Shown: positions 1-13,400, counted from the first letter of the stretch. The stretch: 64,000 bases of DNA from Lutraria lutraria (GCA_964023205.1 OZ026835.1:45233083-45297082); one strand, 5' to 3'. Program-made: numbers and translations. Notes: generated by a model not told the origin, from the letters alone.

Positions 1-173
1 AGATGAATATGTACAATCAACGCTTAATAAACGTTAATACTCATGAAGTTGAAGTAGTCGAAGGTACAGCTGAGCTGGTGAAAGAAAGGGGCAGAAATGA
101 AACCACAGTTAGATGTATCAAAGATGTATACTTCCAGACTTTGGGCTGGTGTACTCTCCATCAGGAATCATAG
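1..173 (+). CDS. C-terminal exon of an unrecognised gene (partial, cut by left edge)
   Basis: An open frame (codons starting at position 3) runs from the window edge to a TAG at 171-173. It encodes about 56 residues of mixed, protein-like composition, including the segments HEVEVVEGTAELVKE and VYFQTLGWCTLHQES at the end. The ATG at position 3 may be internal, because bases 1-2 are AG and could equally be the end of a splice acceptor or part of a codon. A 3'UTR-like stretch with overlapping AATAAA signals follows at 619-630. I do not recognise the family. Exon status is inferred from the open frame, composition and downstream polyadenylation signals; it could be a chance ORF. Confidence 0.4.
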   Translation, partial: MNMYNQRLINVNTHEVEVVEGTAELVKERGRNETTVRCIKDVYFQTLGWCTLHQES

Positions 174-650
174 ATCATACATTGAGGTTTTCTGATAATT
201 TCTCTATTTTAGTACCACCATTCTTTCATTTGTACAAAAGCTTCTTCTATATTCTCTCTTCGCTGTGTGATTTTTCACACACTGATTGTATTCTTCCATA
301 TTCACACGAGTTGTGTTCCTTAGATCTGTGTATTTTTCTAACTATCACTTGTATTATACTGTGAACAGAACGTTCCTCATAGACACTGTATAGATGTGCT
401 TCGTGTCGAGGTAACTATTTGTGCGTGTATGTGATATAAAACTTTCTTCAGCAAAGCTTGGCGGTTTCTGTCACTCTCCTTTAAGACCGAAGTCAGCCGA
501 GTTTAGATGAAACTTTTTTATTGAGATTATAATGTTGCCATGGATATCTCATTGTGTATATATATACATGTATTATAAGATTGTTAATTTTTTTGTTAAT
601 GTTTTAAAGCAAACACAAAAATAAAATAAAAATATCCAAAACATAGAACT
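174..650 (+). other. Probable 3'UTR of the left-edge gene with polyadenylation signals
   Basis: AT-rich, non-coding sequence follows the stop codon. Two overlapping AATAAA hexamers lie at about 619-630, followed by an AT/T-rich stretch. An 83-residue open frame at 113-364 overlaps the stop in another frame and looks random. Confidence 0.35.
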
Positions 651-789
651 AGTTGCTTCTTTTTTTATTTCATGAAGTTTGTCTACATATATACAAACAA
701 AGGATTTTTTTATAACCCAAGTATTAAATTACACTAGTTGTATTGGTTATATTTGAAACATTAATATTCATGTTTAAATAACGTGAACA

Positions 790-808
790 CCCCCCCCCCC
801 CCCCCCCC
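790..808 (+). repeat. Poly-C homopolymer (19 C)
   Basis: An uninterrupted run of 19 cytosines is followed by AGCAG. It is a mononucleotide repeat in otherwise AT-rich sequence. Confidence 0.9.
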
Positions 809-1176
809 AGCAGAAATCAGTATGCAGGAATGTACCTACACCTGTGTATTTTCAAAAATGAATGCTAACGCTGAATCTAATTCAGTGCGCATTTTACAAA
901 CTTTGTACAAAAGTCGGAACTCACCTGTACAAAACAAATAAAGGACTACTGGAAGCGTAAAAAATACCTTGTGGTCATTGACCCTAAACGTAGTAAAAGG
1001 CAAGAGTAAATATTTCACTTAGTTGATTGGAAAACAAACATCGGCCATTGAAAAGAGAAAACTTTGAACACGTGTACAACATTTACAGGAATACAATCCA
1101 GGATCTAGTACTAATCATAGAAAGCATGCCTGTCAAGCTCGCACACCTTAGTTTCTATGTCACACTCAATTTTAAA

Positions 1177-1428
1177 AATCTGCCGAAAATGGTATTTTTC
1201 ATTTCATTTATACATGATTTGCATAGACCTTGGAATATTGTTGGCCCAGAGGTTCTTTGGAACCAATGCCAGGAACCCCGGCTTTAATTTTTTTTTAAAA
1301 TCTGCCGAAAATGGTATTTTCCATTTTATTCATACATGATTTGCATAGACTTTGGAATATTGTTGGCCCAGAGGTTCTTTGGAACCAATTTAATGGCAGG
1401 AACTTGAGTCACTGGCCCCGGCTTTTAT
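1177..1428 (+). repeat. Tandem duplication, 122-bp period, two copies
   Basis: Copies start at about 1177 and 1299 with AATCTGCCGAAAATGG. Both contain GATTTGCATAGAC, TTGTTGGCCCAGAGG and TTCTTTGGAACCAAT. The second copy carries a short extra insertion before CCCCGGCTTT. Two overlapping small ORFs here are products of the duplication and not genes. Confidence 0.8.
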
Positions 1429-2668
1429 AACATTCTGACTCGCGACAGCCATGTAAATAAGCAGAAAAGAAACTAGTCGAGGGTACAATGACAGATAAAT
1501 TGCGGCCTTGTTCAAAAACACATACATTCATAATCTGAAACATCACCAACCGTAGTGCTATGATAGGAAATGAAAAACGAACAATTACAAAATGTTACCG
1601 TTTTGTCAAAATCAAGGATTGCTCCAGATAATTATATTACAAACGCTATATGATCAAACATGTTTATATGAAGGGAATTCACACAGAATATTAAAGTTTA
1701 GCATGGACGATGTTTGTGGGTTCTGATGACATCTCCATAGCAAGTTCGTTCGTATCATCTGCTTGATGGCGTTCGTTGAAATGCGCAGAATACAAATCAA
1801 GTGTTTATTCAAGTTCGAAAATATCAACATTTAATTTTTTTTTATAAATTGGTCTATATGAACTCCGTCGTGTATATTAAGTATATACATGTACTAATAT
1901 TCAGTTTGACATTCAGTACGCATAAATTACACGCACATTAACTGAGCTTTTTTTAGATTCTGATGCGATCGCTATGCACGAATACTTGGCAATACATTTG
2001 TATATGGATGTTACAATTACCATACATACGGTAAATGTGGAATGTTGAGAGTTACTAAATCTGATTTTAATGGCGATATCATGGCATCATAATGGTTTAT
2101 CTAATATTTATAGAATTCCGAGAGAAATCAATATTCCGAGACCCTAAGGCGCCAATCGTTAATTCCATATACAAAATATCAAGCGGATATCTTTTGTAGA
2201 TGCCATGAAAAAAATAGTAGACGTGTTAACTAGTGCGAGGTTATTATTATAGAAATTTACGTAACTTATTTTAAAATATATGATTCGATAAGTTTACATA
2301 ACAGATCTTAAATGTATAAAACGTTTTATGTTATGGGGTTATATAATTGAAATTTGACCTCACACTTTTCATCAACCGACACTCAAGCGAAGCTACCTTG
2401 AAAACTAGCAATAAACATTCTAGATTGTGACACAGAGGCTAAATCGTTCAGTAGAACATTAGAGTACGTCTATCCCTCAGCCAAAAATCATATACATTAA
2501 TAATGGCGGGGAAATTTGTTGCACGTGGAACAGCTGCATGCTGTCTGATGGTATTGATTTTAAAATGTGTCATTATCTCCTGACGACATTAACATGGCCG
2601 TCAATAAAATGGAATGGAACAGATTGTCTTCGTTGAGTCATTCGTTTATGCATAGATGTATAGCTAGC

Positions 2669-2846
2669 ACGTTGAAGGAATGGTGTTTAGCCTAAAATGT
2701 ATAGAGGCCTACATCCTATATTTATGATATGTTTTTGGTAATACACCGTTATAATGGTGCATTAAGGCCTTAAATGTACACAGACCTACATCTGTATGTT
2801 ATGATATGTTTTTGGTAGCACACCGTTATACACCATCCCTTCAACG
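2669..2846. repeat. Short inverted-repeat element with an internal direct duplication
   Basis: The ends are an 18-bp inverted pair, ACGTTGAAGGAATGGTGT against its complement near 2829-2846, with one mismatch. Inside, a block of about 75 bp is repeated twice (GATATGTTTTTGGTA and CACCGTTATA occur in both). This looks like a foldback MITE. Confidence 0.55.
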
Positions 2847-2900
2847 TAGTTTTGATAAGTACTACTAAAATGGGGTCATATTCCCTGAAAAATGTATTAA

Positions 2901-2968
2901 CAAGGACTTATATACAAGGACTTATATACACACATGTATATAAGTCCTTGTGTGTATATAAGTCCTTG
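2901..2968. repeat. Compound palindrome of a 14-bp word, two direct plus two inverted copies
   Basis: CAAGGACTTATATA occurs twice head to tail and is followed by its reverse complement twice, around a CACACATG centre. It could form a cruciform or RNA hairpin. No coding signal is present. Confidence 0.8.
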
Positions 2969-3401
2969 GTATTAATTAAGTATTGTGCAGTGCTAGATAT
3001 TTAGTTAGAGCTATTTTCATGAACAATTCATTTAAAGAAAACCGTCAGAGACCGTACACGTCATGTATATAGTGCCATCACACTTTCTCAACTCCCAATT
3101 CGGCTGCATTTTTATGGGCAGGCTTTCAGGTTATCGAAATAGGTCTATGAAACACTTAAAACACCGTATACAACAGTTACCTCAGTGCTTTGATTATCAA
3201 AGACTTTTAAACACATGCGCTTTTTATATCCTAGCTAACTACTAAAAATGCTTCAGTGATTTTAAATGTATTCAAATAATAACTACTATACAACTAATTT
3301 CCGACAAAACGGCTATGGTTGAAGAGGCACTTAAAGATAAAATCAGTGTACATGTACACGTGTATATAATTATGTATAACTACCGCCAAGTACATGTAGA
3401 T

Positions 3402-3474
3402 TGCGCGCAAATAAACTGGTTCCCGTTGACTTGTGTGTACAAGCATCATGGAACGGGAAACAGTTTAGCGCGCA
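3402..3474. repeat. Imperfect inverted repeat with GCGCGC arms
   Basis: The left arm contains TTGCGCGC and GGTTCCCGTT; the right arm contains AACGGGAAAC and GCGCGCAA. It is a foldback of about 73 bp, and the GCGCGC core stands out in this AT-rich region. Confidence 0.6.
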
Positions 3475-3713
3475 AACTGATTTCGTGTTAAGGTAGGTAA
3501 CTGCATAATTACGAATATAAAGTTTCTACGAGTTGCTTCCCTTTTGTATTATAAGCTTTTTTTTAAATGAGCATTTATTATATGTATAATGAAATACCAT
3601 TGTTTAATCGTTCTATGTAGAACAATGCTAGGAGGATCATATATATTTAGGATGATTTAGAGTTACCGTAATGTAGAGTACATGGTTCTTGTGACTTGGT
3701 TCCGTGACTTTTC

Positions 3714-4011
3714 TTAAAGTCCCATTAGCTTTCTAAATTTAGCTATTGAAATGATATTAAAATATAAGAAATATATTTTATTTGCTCTTAAACAATATTA
3801 CACAATGCCTTTCTTTAGCCACATCTCGTAGAAATGTTTTCAGACGGGTTTTCTTATGTTTGCAATATCATTGAAAAAATACTGTGCTAGAACATTTCGG
3901 AATGTTTTTATTGCAAGTAAAAGTCAATTTCACTGATAAGATATCTTTCTAGGTAAAATAAGATATACATGTACTTTAATTTTAACATCCAAAATGCTAA
4001 TGGGGCTTTAA
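3714..4011. mobile_element. MITE with TTAA-bounded ends, family M4, copy 1
   Basis: The ends are inverted, TTAAAGTCCCATTAGC on the left and GCTAATGGGGCTTTAA on the right, so TTAA flanks each side. A copy with matching interior (CCTTTCTTTAGCCACATCTC in both) lies at 19109-19430. TTAA targets are typical of piggyBac-type elements. The size is about 300 bp with no coding capacity. Confidence 0.75.
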
Positions 4012-7000
4012 GTTTTTTTCTTTTGCCATTTTTTGCAAATATGTCAAAGTTTAAAAAATTCTGTCTATCTGAATATTTTCCGTTACAATTCGCATGATTC
4101 GTAGCATTTCCGATGTCATTCGGTTGTGTTTGTTCGTGTAATTCCGGTTGTTTCCGGTGGTTAAATATGACAGAAGAGTCATTCTTGCGAAGTTATATAT
4201 ACTCGGTAAATGAAACTTTTAAGCGCATGCATATTTCATATTTTCTTTTCTCAAAAACTGATTGGCCCAGCAAAAATTCATGAATACATGTGTCAACATT
4301 TTAAACCCACGGATCAGTTCGCATGTATTGATATTAGATAGATATATAATATATGTTATTATTGTAACATTTATTGACGAACGATTGAACTATGTCAATG
4401 ACACAATCTAGGTAATAATCAATATCCAAATATGGAATAATTAGCAGACCGTCAGTTAAAGGTTCAGATACGTATTTCGGCGATAGTACCACAAGAGATA
4501 TCAAAGAACTGAAAGTACTCATGGAAAATGAATTACCATAGACGGAACGGGAACCAGTCTAACAATTACATGGCGGACGTAGATAACTGGTTTTAGGGAG
4601 AAAAGGTAATTAAGTCGGCATATTTCTTTGATTAACTGAATGCTCCAAAGACGTGCAGTAAGTGTCGTGAGTTTATGCTTTTACTTAACGTTACAGACTC
4701 TTGGTTATCATAAATTCAGTCACATTACAATTTCAGAAGTTTCGGTGAATGAATGATTAATGTTTTATACAGAGCGGAATACGCCATCAACACAGAGGAT
4801 TACAATGGAAATAAAAGTTTGTCTCTTTTTGTGTCATCCTCGGTTTTCATGTACATGTCATGGACCTTATTTCATGTGTGTAATCAAGTTGTATATTTGC
4901 TACCATGTTTTATATCCATGTATATCTTCACCAAAAATGTATCAAATCAAATTCACTTGAAAATAATATACAGATGTGTATACTCGTCCCAGAATTTACA
5001 TAAACAACGATTTATGTACGAGGATTTTGAGACCAAAAAAATTTGAAATCTCGGACAACTCCGAGTCCACTTCTGCTAAATTGATAATTAATTTCATTCG
5101 TACAACTACCGACACCACCACATGATGATGAAGGTATAGCATTGGTTTGAAATCATTTCCAACAAGAAAGAAATAAGCTTAATGTGACACAGTTAATGTT
5201 TCTCAATTATTTAAATTAAATTTCTGAATGAGACATTGACTCATTTATTGATAAAAAATTGTCACGAATTTCTTACACTGATAAGATTATCAATGGTATG
5301 CATGTATATATGAGAATGAATCGCATGTCTTATTTACACAAGGAAAAGCTCCATTGACTGGTATGCCACTGTCTTATCTAATACAAGGTAAACATATAAG
5401 GTCAATACAAACTAGGACCAACGTACTATGTAAAATATACATGTATATACACACGAATACAATTTCACGAGTTAACTAAAAATATGGTTAACAATAAAAA
5501 CGATAAAACTTGTCGACATGAATGGGTCCGTTTCTTTTATTTGTTTATTTGCTTACTTTAACCCTAGCTGTTTACTATATACCTTATCTCGATCGCTGAA
5601 AATTGATCTTCGGCGATGATAATTTTACACCCAAATCGGCACAGCACCTTTAACCATACCCCACATGCTGTGACTTGAAAGTTGACAAGTTTGATTTTTT
5701 TACATTTGTTTGTATATTTGTTTGTTTCACATGTTAATGGTGGTCTATAGTTTTAATTTGTCAAAATGTGACTGACACTTTAATCATTAAAACATAAAAT
5801 TCGCTAGAACTCAGGACTTTAATTAATACGTGAGATCGATTTATGTTTATCAAATATTGATATTTACACTTAACCGTTTAGTAGAAGTTCAATACAGCGA
5901 TTTTAAATTGCTTAGTTGTTAAACATGGACACTTTTTCTGTGTGGAATATAATATCTAATATCGGTATGAAAAAATAAAGTGAGTAAAACGGACTTGGAA
6001 AACGGTGTTTTTACGTGGGACAAGATAGTTTGGGTAAGTTGTACATGATAAAATGTATCTTAAAAAGTTATAATTATGTATAATAGAAATATTTGAATTA
6101 TATACGATTCGATGTCACCCGATGTGCTATAATGCAAACAGCAAATTATGTTATTAAGTTAAAGTTATTCTTTAAATAAAAATATGAATGAAGTGAAATT
6201 CATTTTATCATGATAAATGTATATTACAGTACATTGAATGAATGTATCTATATGAGTAATTTTCTAGTTTCTGGTGACATTTGGTGCGTAATCATGATAT
6301 TTTGAATTAAATTGTATGGACTAAAGTTGTCATTAATAAACAATAACTAACATGTATCATGTCAAGTTTAAACGTTAATTAATCAACTATGAAATACAGT
6401 AACACTTCATTCAGAGACAACTTACATATTACGACACACTCATTATAACGACCACGACCTGTTTTGTACGTTTCTTCTGTCAACCTGTAAATGTGACCAC
6501 CATATTTGTAACCCCAAATATGGGCTCAATATCAGTGTTTTACAGGGTCTGAGGTTATGAACTCTCCTCAAGTTCTCAAAATCTAAATTTCATCTTTTAA
6601 TTTACACAGACTGGATGAATACTATTCATTTAGTACAAATTATACATATATTTCTGTAATAGCAACAGTAATAGTAAATCTGAACGCTATGACGCATCAT
6701 TTATAACACTTATTTTTCGTGCCGTCTCACGGCCATGTTACAACTATCAGCCATAAGAAAAGCCAGAGTTATAGGCATTTTTTGGTGTTCGATTTTTATC
6801 TGTGTTTTAAATAATTCTCATGATTTATTAGATTTTAAGATCACCAAAAAATATTGCTTTTTATCTCTGATTAAAGTAGACCTACTTTAAATGTCTTTGT
6901 TCGATAATGGTCCTACTGTGAAGTTTTAAATAGTTAAGTAAAAATCCATGGTCGTATGTATACGATATAGGATTATGTTTATTAGGTTTACTATGTACAT

Positions 7001-7075
7001 GATTTAGTGTATTAGAAACCGACCAAAAACTTGCTTATATATTAATCATAGGATTTATTTAGTCTGTGTTAAATA

Positions 7076-7293
7076 TAGTCAACCCTGTGTTAGAGGTCAT
7101 CTCCGATTAAAGATCACCCTGTATAAAAAAGCCGTTCTTTTAAAACCGCCATTGATTATTTATTGACAGTTGACCTTTATTCATAGGCCAGTTTTAATTG
7201 TTATAAATAGTAAATAAAAGTTTCTGAAAGAGCGGCCTTTATTCCCAGGGTGGCCTTTATTCGGAAGTGGCTGCTAACAGGTTTGACGGTATA
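7076..7293. mobile_element. Foldback MITE, family M2, copy 1
   Basis: It begins with AGTCAACCCTGTGTTAGAGG and ends ACAGGTTTGACGGTATA, with repeated words of the type AAAGGCC and GGCCTTTATTC inside. It belongs to an eight-copy family in this window (18219, 20190, 27632, 52066, 57894, 60372, 61544). It lies just upstream of the mucin gene's 5'UTR exon. Confidence 0.8.
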
Positions 7294-7402
7294 TGAAATG
7301 TTTAATTTATATTACATGTGTAGTACACTTGCCGTGATGCATTTCTTTCTCTTACAGAATGATTCCATCACATGTACACTTATTCAAGTTGAGTCCTGAC
7401 AC

Positions 7403-10400
7403 ATGTTTGTTATGATGAAGCATCTACTGATCGTGTTTTTGTTGCTAGCATGTAATTATGGTAAGATATCATACACTGTTCAACTTTTATAACCAGTCAA
7501 CATGGCTTACCTATTTTTCATATTTTGTGAGCAGGACTGTCGCTTACATTAATTGATTCTTTACATACGAAGCGAATATTGTCGATCACTTTATTCTATC
7601 GTAAGCTTCATGAGTTTAAGCTGAAATAATAATTAATTAAATAAGATATTTATACATTTTGTTTAATACAGTGCTTTTATCGTCTTAAGTATTTTAATGG
7701 TGTCATATAATTATACATTAAATTTATAAAATTTTCAAAACTCTAGGTGACCGATTGTAAAATTGTTCAGTATACATGAATCTATATGAATAATGTGCAT
7801 TTCTTGATCGGCGCTGATTAATTCAATAACTGGACAATTATCTGAAGTCACACGGAATCTTTCTCTCTGTCAATGTAAGAATCACACGTCCGATATTTGT
7901 ACATTGTACATGCATCTATTTCGTACAATTTTTTCATGGAGACAAACTCGCGTTGGTAATGAAGTGTTAGAATAACCATTTGTAAGTGTCTATCATTCAT
8001 GTGATTAATTCTTAATGGTGAGTTGGTAGGAGTTGGCTATCATTTCTATAAAATGTTTCAGATCAATACACCAGAGAGACTTTGAGTATTTACTTTATAA
8101 ATATCTAAACACCGTCAATCACTCACAGATCAATATATCAATAACACTGCTGTATCAGTGATAGGTTTAATAACTTCATTAATGTCCCAGACAATTTGAA
8201 GTACCAGAGTGGTTATTATGATATATTAATCAATATCGTTATATTAATTGACATGAAATGGCTCAATTTTTCCATTGTTGTCACTTGCCCGGCGCGCAAG
8301 TATTTGGGGGACCTAAGCACACCCTTATCTACAACCGCCATTCAATTCCTAAACTACATGTAGTTCCCGTTTCACGTTGCAGTGCAAGTCTATGTAAAAT
8401 CAGTTTCCATGAGTACTTTCAGTACTTTGATTAATTGCAGCTCAGGGCTGTATCACCGACTTTCCGGTTGCGTCTATGTGTCAGGATAATACCGTATCAG
8501 GACCGGAGATTGTACTCGACGTGTCTACGGCTGGGATAACCAATTACCAAAGTTGTGAGTGTTACCTTAACTCTGACGAAGCTGGAATACAACTTGTCTT
8601 TGATTCCAAACCCAACGTGACCAACTGTGGTAACCAACTTGACTTGATATTCGAGGATGTTGGAATGCAGATGAAATGCGGGGCACCTTTTGGTGAACAG
8701 TCAACTAAGGGTAGATCAGCCACTATAAGATACACGAAAGATGTAAACGCCACAATAGTTGATTCTGGATACTGTTTGAGATTTTATAGTGGTAAGATTT
8801 TATCGTACATGTCTGTGCGTTATATTGTATGTACACGTATGTATATAATCCAAAAAAAACTGCCTTAATTAAGTGGCCAGAGAACGGAGTCAAGCTTTAT
8901 GAAAGCGACCATTTCATACGGCTGTGAATTTTTTCAGACTCGCTAACTAGTATGATCAGTAAAAAGCATTAGGGAACGTTTATATCAGATAACACTTGAT
9001 TTTAATGGCCAATTCGTTACCTATACATTTTCAACACAAATGGAACTTTCGCCTACAGCGACTAGAGAATTAGATATATCCAAGAAATTTAAGTCCTTGT
9101 TCAATAAAGTGTATTTTTCAATTTTATACAATAGTGTTCGTGTTCACATACAATAATATGTACAAACGTTTTTCAGAGGGAAACGATACCAAACTTGTGA
9201 TGAATTGTGAAGTTTCAGCGACGACAAAATCAACACCGCCTGTGTCTGTATCCACATCAACCAACACACAACCTGCCAATACTTCAACATCAGCTTCAGC
9301 ACAAACAACAACACAATCATCGTTCAATGTCACCTCTGTTGTCAACACGACATTGAACACAACACGCAATCTGATCTCTACCACTGCATCGACTATCAAT
9401 CCTACTTTATCTACCACGACTTCGATTCCATCACCAACAACACTTGAAACGACAACCCTGCCATCTAACACGACTAATATCACCAATACAACAAGCTCAA
9501 CTCAAAACGTGTCTACTGGTGCATCAGTACCACCAGTAATTTCCTCTACCACTACCACTGCAATATCTCCAAACACATCACCAGTCACAACCCGTGTAAC
9601 CTTCACTTCATCCTTATCTACAGTGAGCTCACTAAATATATCAACAACCTCACAAGAAATAACCTCCTCTTCTACATTACTAAACAGCACGACAACAAAG
9701 GTGAGTAACTTAACAGAGGCCTCTGATGAAACAGACGTCACTGAAGTCACATCATCTACTTCTTCTCCGTCAAACAACGTAACAACCGCTGTCACTGACA
9801 CATCGTCTGTTTCAAACGTGACAATTACCCCAACAACAATCTCTAGCACGCCAAATAGTACGATAAACAACAACAACAACAGCATAGAAACCACAACAAC
9901 AAAAACACCAATAAATACAACCACCAGTCTGCCGGAGAATACAACAGTTCCAACGAGTACAAATAACGTGACAATTACAACAGAAATATCTTCAAATGTC
10001 ACGAAAAACGTGACAGATACTCCACTCACAAGTACGACAGAACTATCGTCAAATAACACGAAAAACGTGACAGATACTCCACTCACAAGTACTACCGAAG
10101 TATCGTCAAATAACACGAAAAACGTGACAGATACTCCACTCACAAATACGACAGAACTATCGTCAAATAACACGAAAAACGTGACAGATACTCCACTCAC
10201 AAGTACTACCGAAATACCATCAAATGTCACAAATAATGTGACAGATAATCCATTTACGAATACCACACAATCACAGACATTAAATACAACAGAATTACCA
10301 GAGAACTATACGACATCATTGACGACAGTTACAGATGATCCATTAGGCAATCTTACCGGGAATGATTCAACAGTTACTACCCCTTTTAATTCTAACGTCA

Positions 10401-13400
10401 CAGCAGAAAACAACAGCACAGGAGGGAACCAGACAGATGAAGTGACACCTGGAGTTACAAAAAAGCCAAAAACAACCGATGGATTCTGGGAACCACCTAT
10501 AAATTATCCTGACGATGCTGATGATAAACCTAACAATATAGGTAAGTTTAAAACAATGTTACATGATATATGTAGCATGAAATGTACTTCGATCTAGAGT
10601 ATTATAACTTGCATAATGATTATACATATTAGATATGTATGAACATTGTTTATTGGTATATTGTATATCAACTTGACATTAAAGTAAAATCTCTGCTAAT
10701 GTTCCTTTGGACTGAGACCACTTAGATAATTATAAATACTAGCAGTTCGAATTCTAGCCTATAGACATGTATATAATAAACCTTTAAATAAAGACCGTAC
10801 ATGTATTTACTTTCCATCTTGAAGATGATCTTTATAGACTGTACATGTACATACTGTATTTTTTTTCAAATATCTCAAAAGCAGTTTCCAAAGTGTATTG
10901 GTATATTGTTTGTCCTGTGTTAGTTTTGTGTTGTCAACTGCGCCGGATATAACTTCACGAACGGTCTCCAACCCGTATATCAATTACAAGGCTTCTTTAT
11001 TTACTTGCTGGTTATATAAGTTTGTATTACGCGTGTCTGGTTCAAATTCAGTCCATTCAGCACATTCGAGTTTCTTTATAGCTAGAACAGGAGACACTAT
11101 CATTGAAAGCTAAATATGATATTATATAACATTGACGAATTAAGTGATTTAACAATGAAATGATCGACAAAAGATTTCATATATTATTGATTGTAATTTA
11201 AAATCTGAAATGATATAAAATACAAGTCTTGGAGTGAATGTTTTATATATATGTACTATTATGTATATACCTATATGTACGAGGCGTTGATGTCCAACAC
11301 ACGATTTCATACGTACAGTATTTGCTAAAATTTTAAGACTAGAATTCCTTTTTTTTCGAAATATATTTAGACTGAATTTTAATATATGTAGGTAATATTT
11401 GTTAAGATAAAAAAGAACAAGAAATGAACACGATCTTACCAGACTATGTTACGCATATGTTTGAACGGAACTTAAGGATAAATGCGTGCTCATTCTTCTA
11501 CGGTGTAAATTATGATAAGATTAGGTTGGCAGAAAAAATAATGCAATCCAACTTAAAGCATTTCTATGACTCGTACATGTATTATATTTGTATTTATATA
11601 AACTAAATGATAAGTAAATGATAAGCAACGAGTCCTAAACCAATCGATGTGTTAGAACCATTCACTATAGTGTCACGTGTGGAAGGTCCCGGATTGCAAT
11701 GACAGAACATACATTTAATGAATGGATATGTGTTCAATGTTTCATTATGACCGATTTAGTGTCTGAATGTTTAATTTCCACTTTATTAAGATAGTGAATA
11801 TGAGATTATGGCCGAAGTTACCATATGTCATTAGTTAATACGATATTGATACTTTTTATGTGCTCGTAATATAGGCTCTAGTGGTCTAGCTTGTGCCAAT
11901 GTGTTAAGGTTGTAAGTAGTGAATTAGAAACTCTATATGTGTCTATACTTCACTTGTGATTGGTAAATCAAACATTGTGCCTCTAGTCTGTGACTTAAAA
12001 TGATCGATAGTGCGTTTCTATTTTGAATGGAATTTAGACACCACGTAACTATACATAATCTATTTAAATATGGTACTGATTACGGTCCGTCTATGTGAAC
12101 ATATACTTGTATTTGTACATACATTGAATTAGAAGAATAAGCAACAATTTAAATACTTTTCTCTATGTAACATAAGTTATACATCTATGCTTCTAGTGAT
12201 TATTCTGGTACCTATTGCGGTTGTGGTGCTGTTGTGTTTTGTTATGGCTGTGGCTTACGTCATGTGTAAACGGTGAGTGAAAGTTCTTTTAGTTTTTGTT
12301 GCCTTATTCAAATTTCCAACTTGTGTCTATCTTATGTCTATCTTATCTTGATGGTTTTGTAAAAAAGCAATACACAAACTTAGCAAGGAATAGCTAAGCA
12401 ATAACTTAGATAAGTCTGTCTTTTGATTCCTTGTAAAGTGCAATGGAACATTGTGCTATTTTTGCGCTATAAATATGCATTGTTCTTAAGGATATTGCGT
12501 TGCTTTCGTGGTATACTAGTCAGTCATTACTCCTATTTAAAGGAATGTAATACACTACTTTGATCTTTTGATTAAAGATCAGAGTTCTGCTTTATAATAT
12601 TCATATCCGGTTTGATGTTCACCACTTTTAAAATATCTTAACAATTGTGTTGTTTAAAACTGGCAATATATAATTATGTACGTACTATTTAATTGTGAAG
12701 AAGTATTTATTGTAAACCTCGTGAGTCTTTCTAACGATATTTTAATGTATATTAATTAATATTTTACATTCTCTTATAAAGTTTGTATTTTATTATTTTT
12801 TAAAATTTTGAGTATTATTCAATAAAGCTTTCTTAAATGTCATAGCATATTAAGTATGAAAATAATAATTTTAAATTGCCTTTTAATCGTAATGCATGCT
12901 GTACATAGATATTCAGTGTTTATGACTTGAGAGACACTGTATGACGTCATGGGAACCTCGACACTGTATGACGTCATGGGAACCTCGACACTGTATGACG
13001 TCATGGGAACCTCCATCAAGCCTCATACACGCACTTTAAAACTCTTAATTCAATTTAAATTACAATATTTTGGTATTAGAATGCATAAGTGATTTGGTCA
13101 GGTGAGCTGCTGGTTTCATATTGATATATTCTTTTTTTTTCATCATCTAACAATCTAGCTGTGTCCACACCATTCCATTCATGCACCACAATTAACAATA
13201 CCCTTTTTCTGTATTTTGTATATATCATAAACCTGAATCATATACATATACAATGTACACGTGTTCTGTTCTGTACGTTTTATAGGTCAAAGGAGGCTTT
13301 GCGAAAAAAGTCTAAGGAAGATGAACTTAGCAGGAAAATCAACAAAGAGACAGCAGCCAAAATTGGAGATGTCAAACCCAAGCCAGACAATCCTCTGGAA

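Larger units (their letters stand above)
651..7357. other. Intergenic spacer with repeats, no gene seen
   Basis: No open frame here shows domain character or good flanking splice sites. The stretch holds a poly-C run, a 122-bp tandem duplication, several inverted repeats and two MITEs, listed separately. The last part must contain the mucin gene promoter and probably a non-coding first exon, because a splice acceptor (TTCTCTTACAG) ends at 7357. Confidence 0.6.

Noticed and set aside
9134..9176. In-frame ATG upstream of mucin exon 3
   Set aside because: The segment before 9177 is intron; a TTTTTCAG acceptor and matching phase join exon 3 to exon 2.
9502..10266. 254-residue ORF on the minus strand
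   Set aside because: Exact shadow of the low-complexity mucin stalk exon; its Val/Phe/Ser-rich translation is the antisense of Thr/Asn codons.
13161..13285. In-frame ATG before the mucin tail exon
   Set aside because: Sequence before 13286 is intronic (acceptor TTTTATAG). Kept only as a possible alternative start if a tail-only transcript exists.
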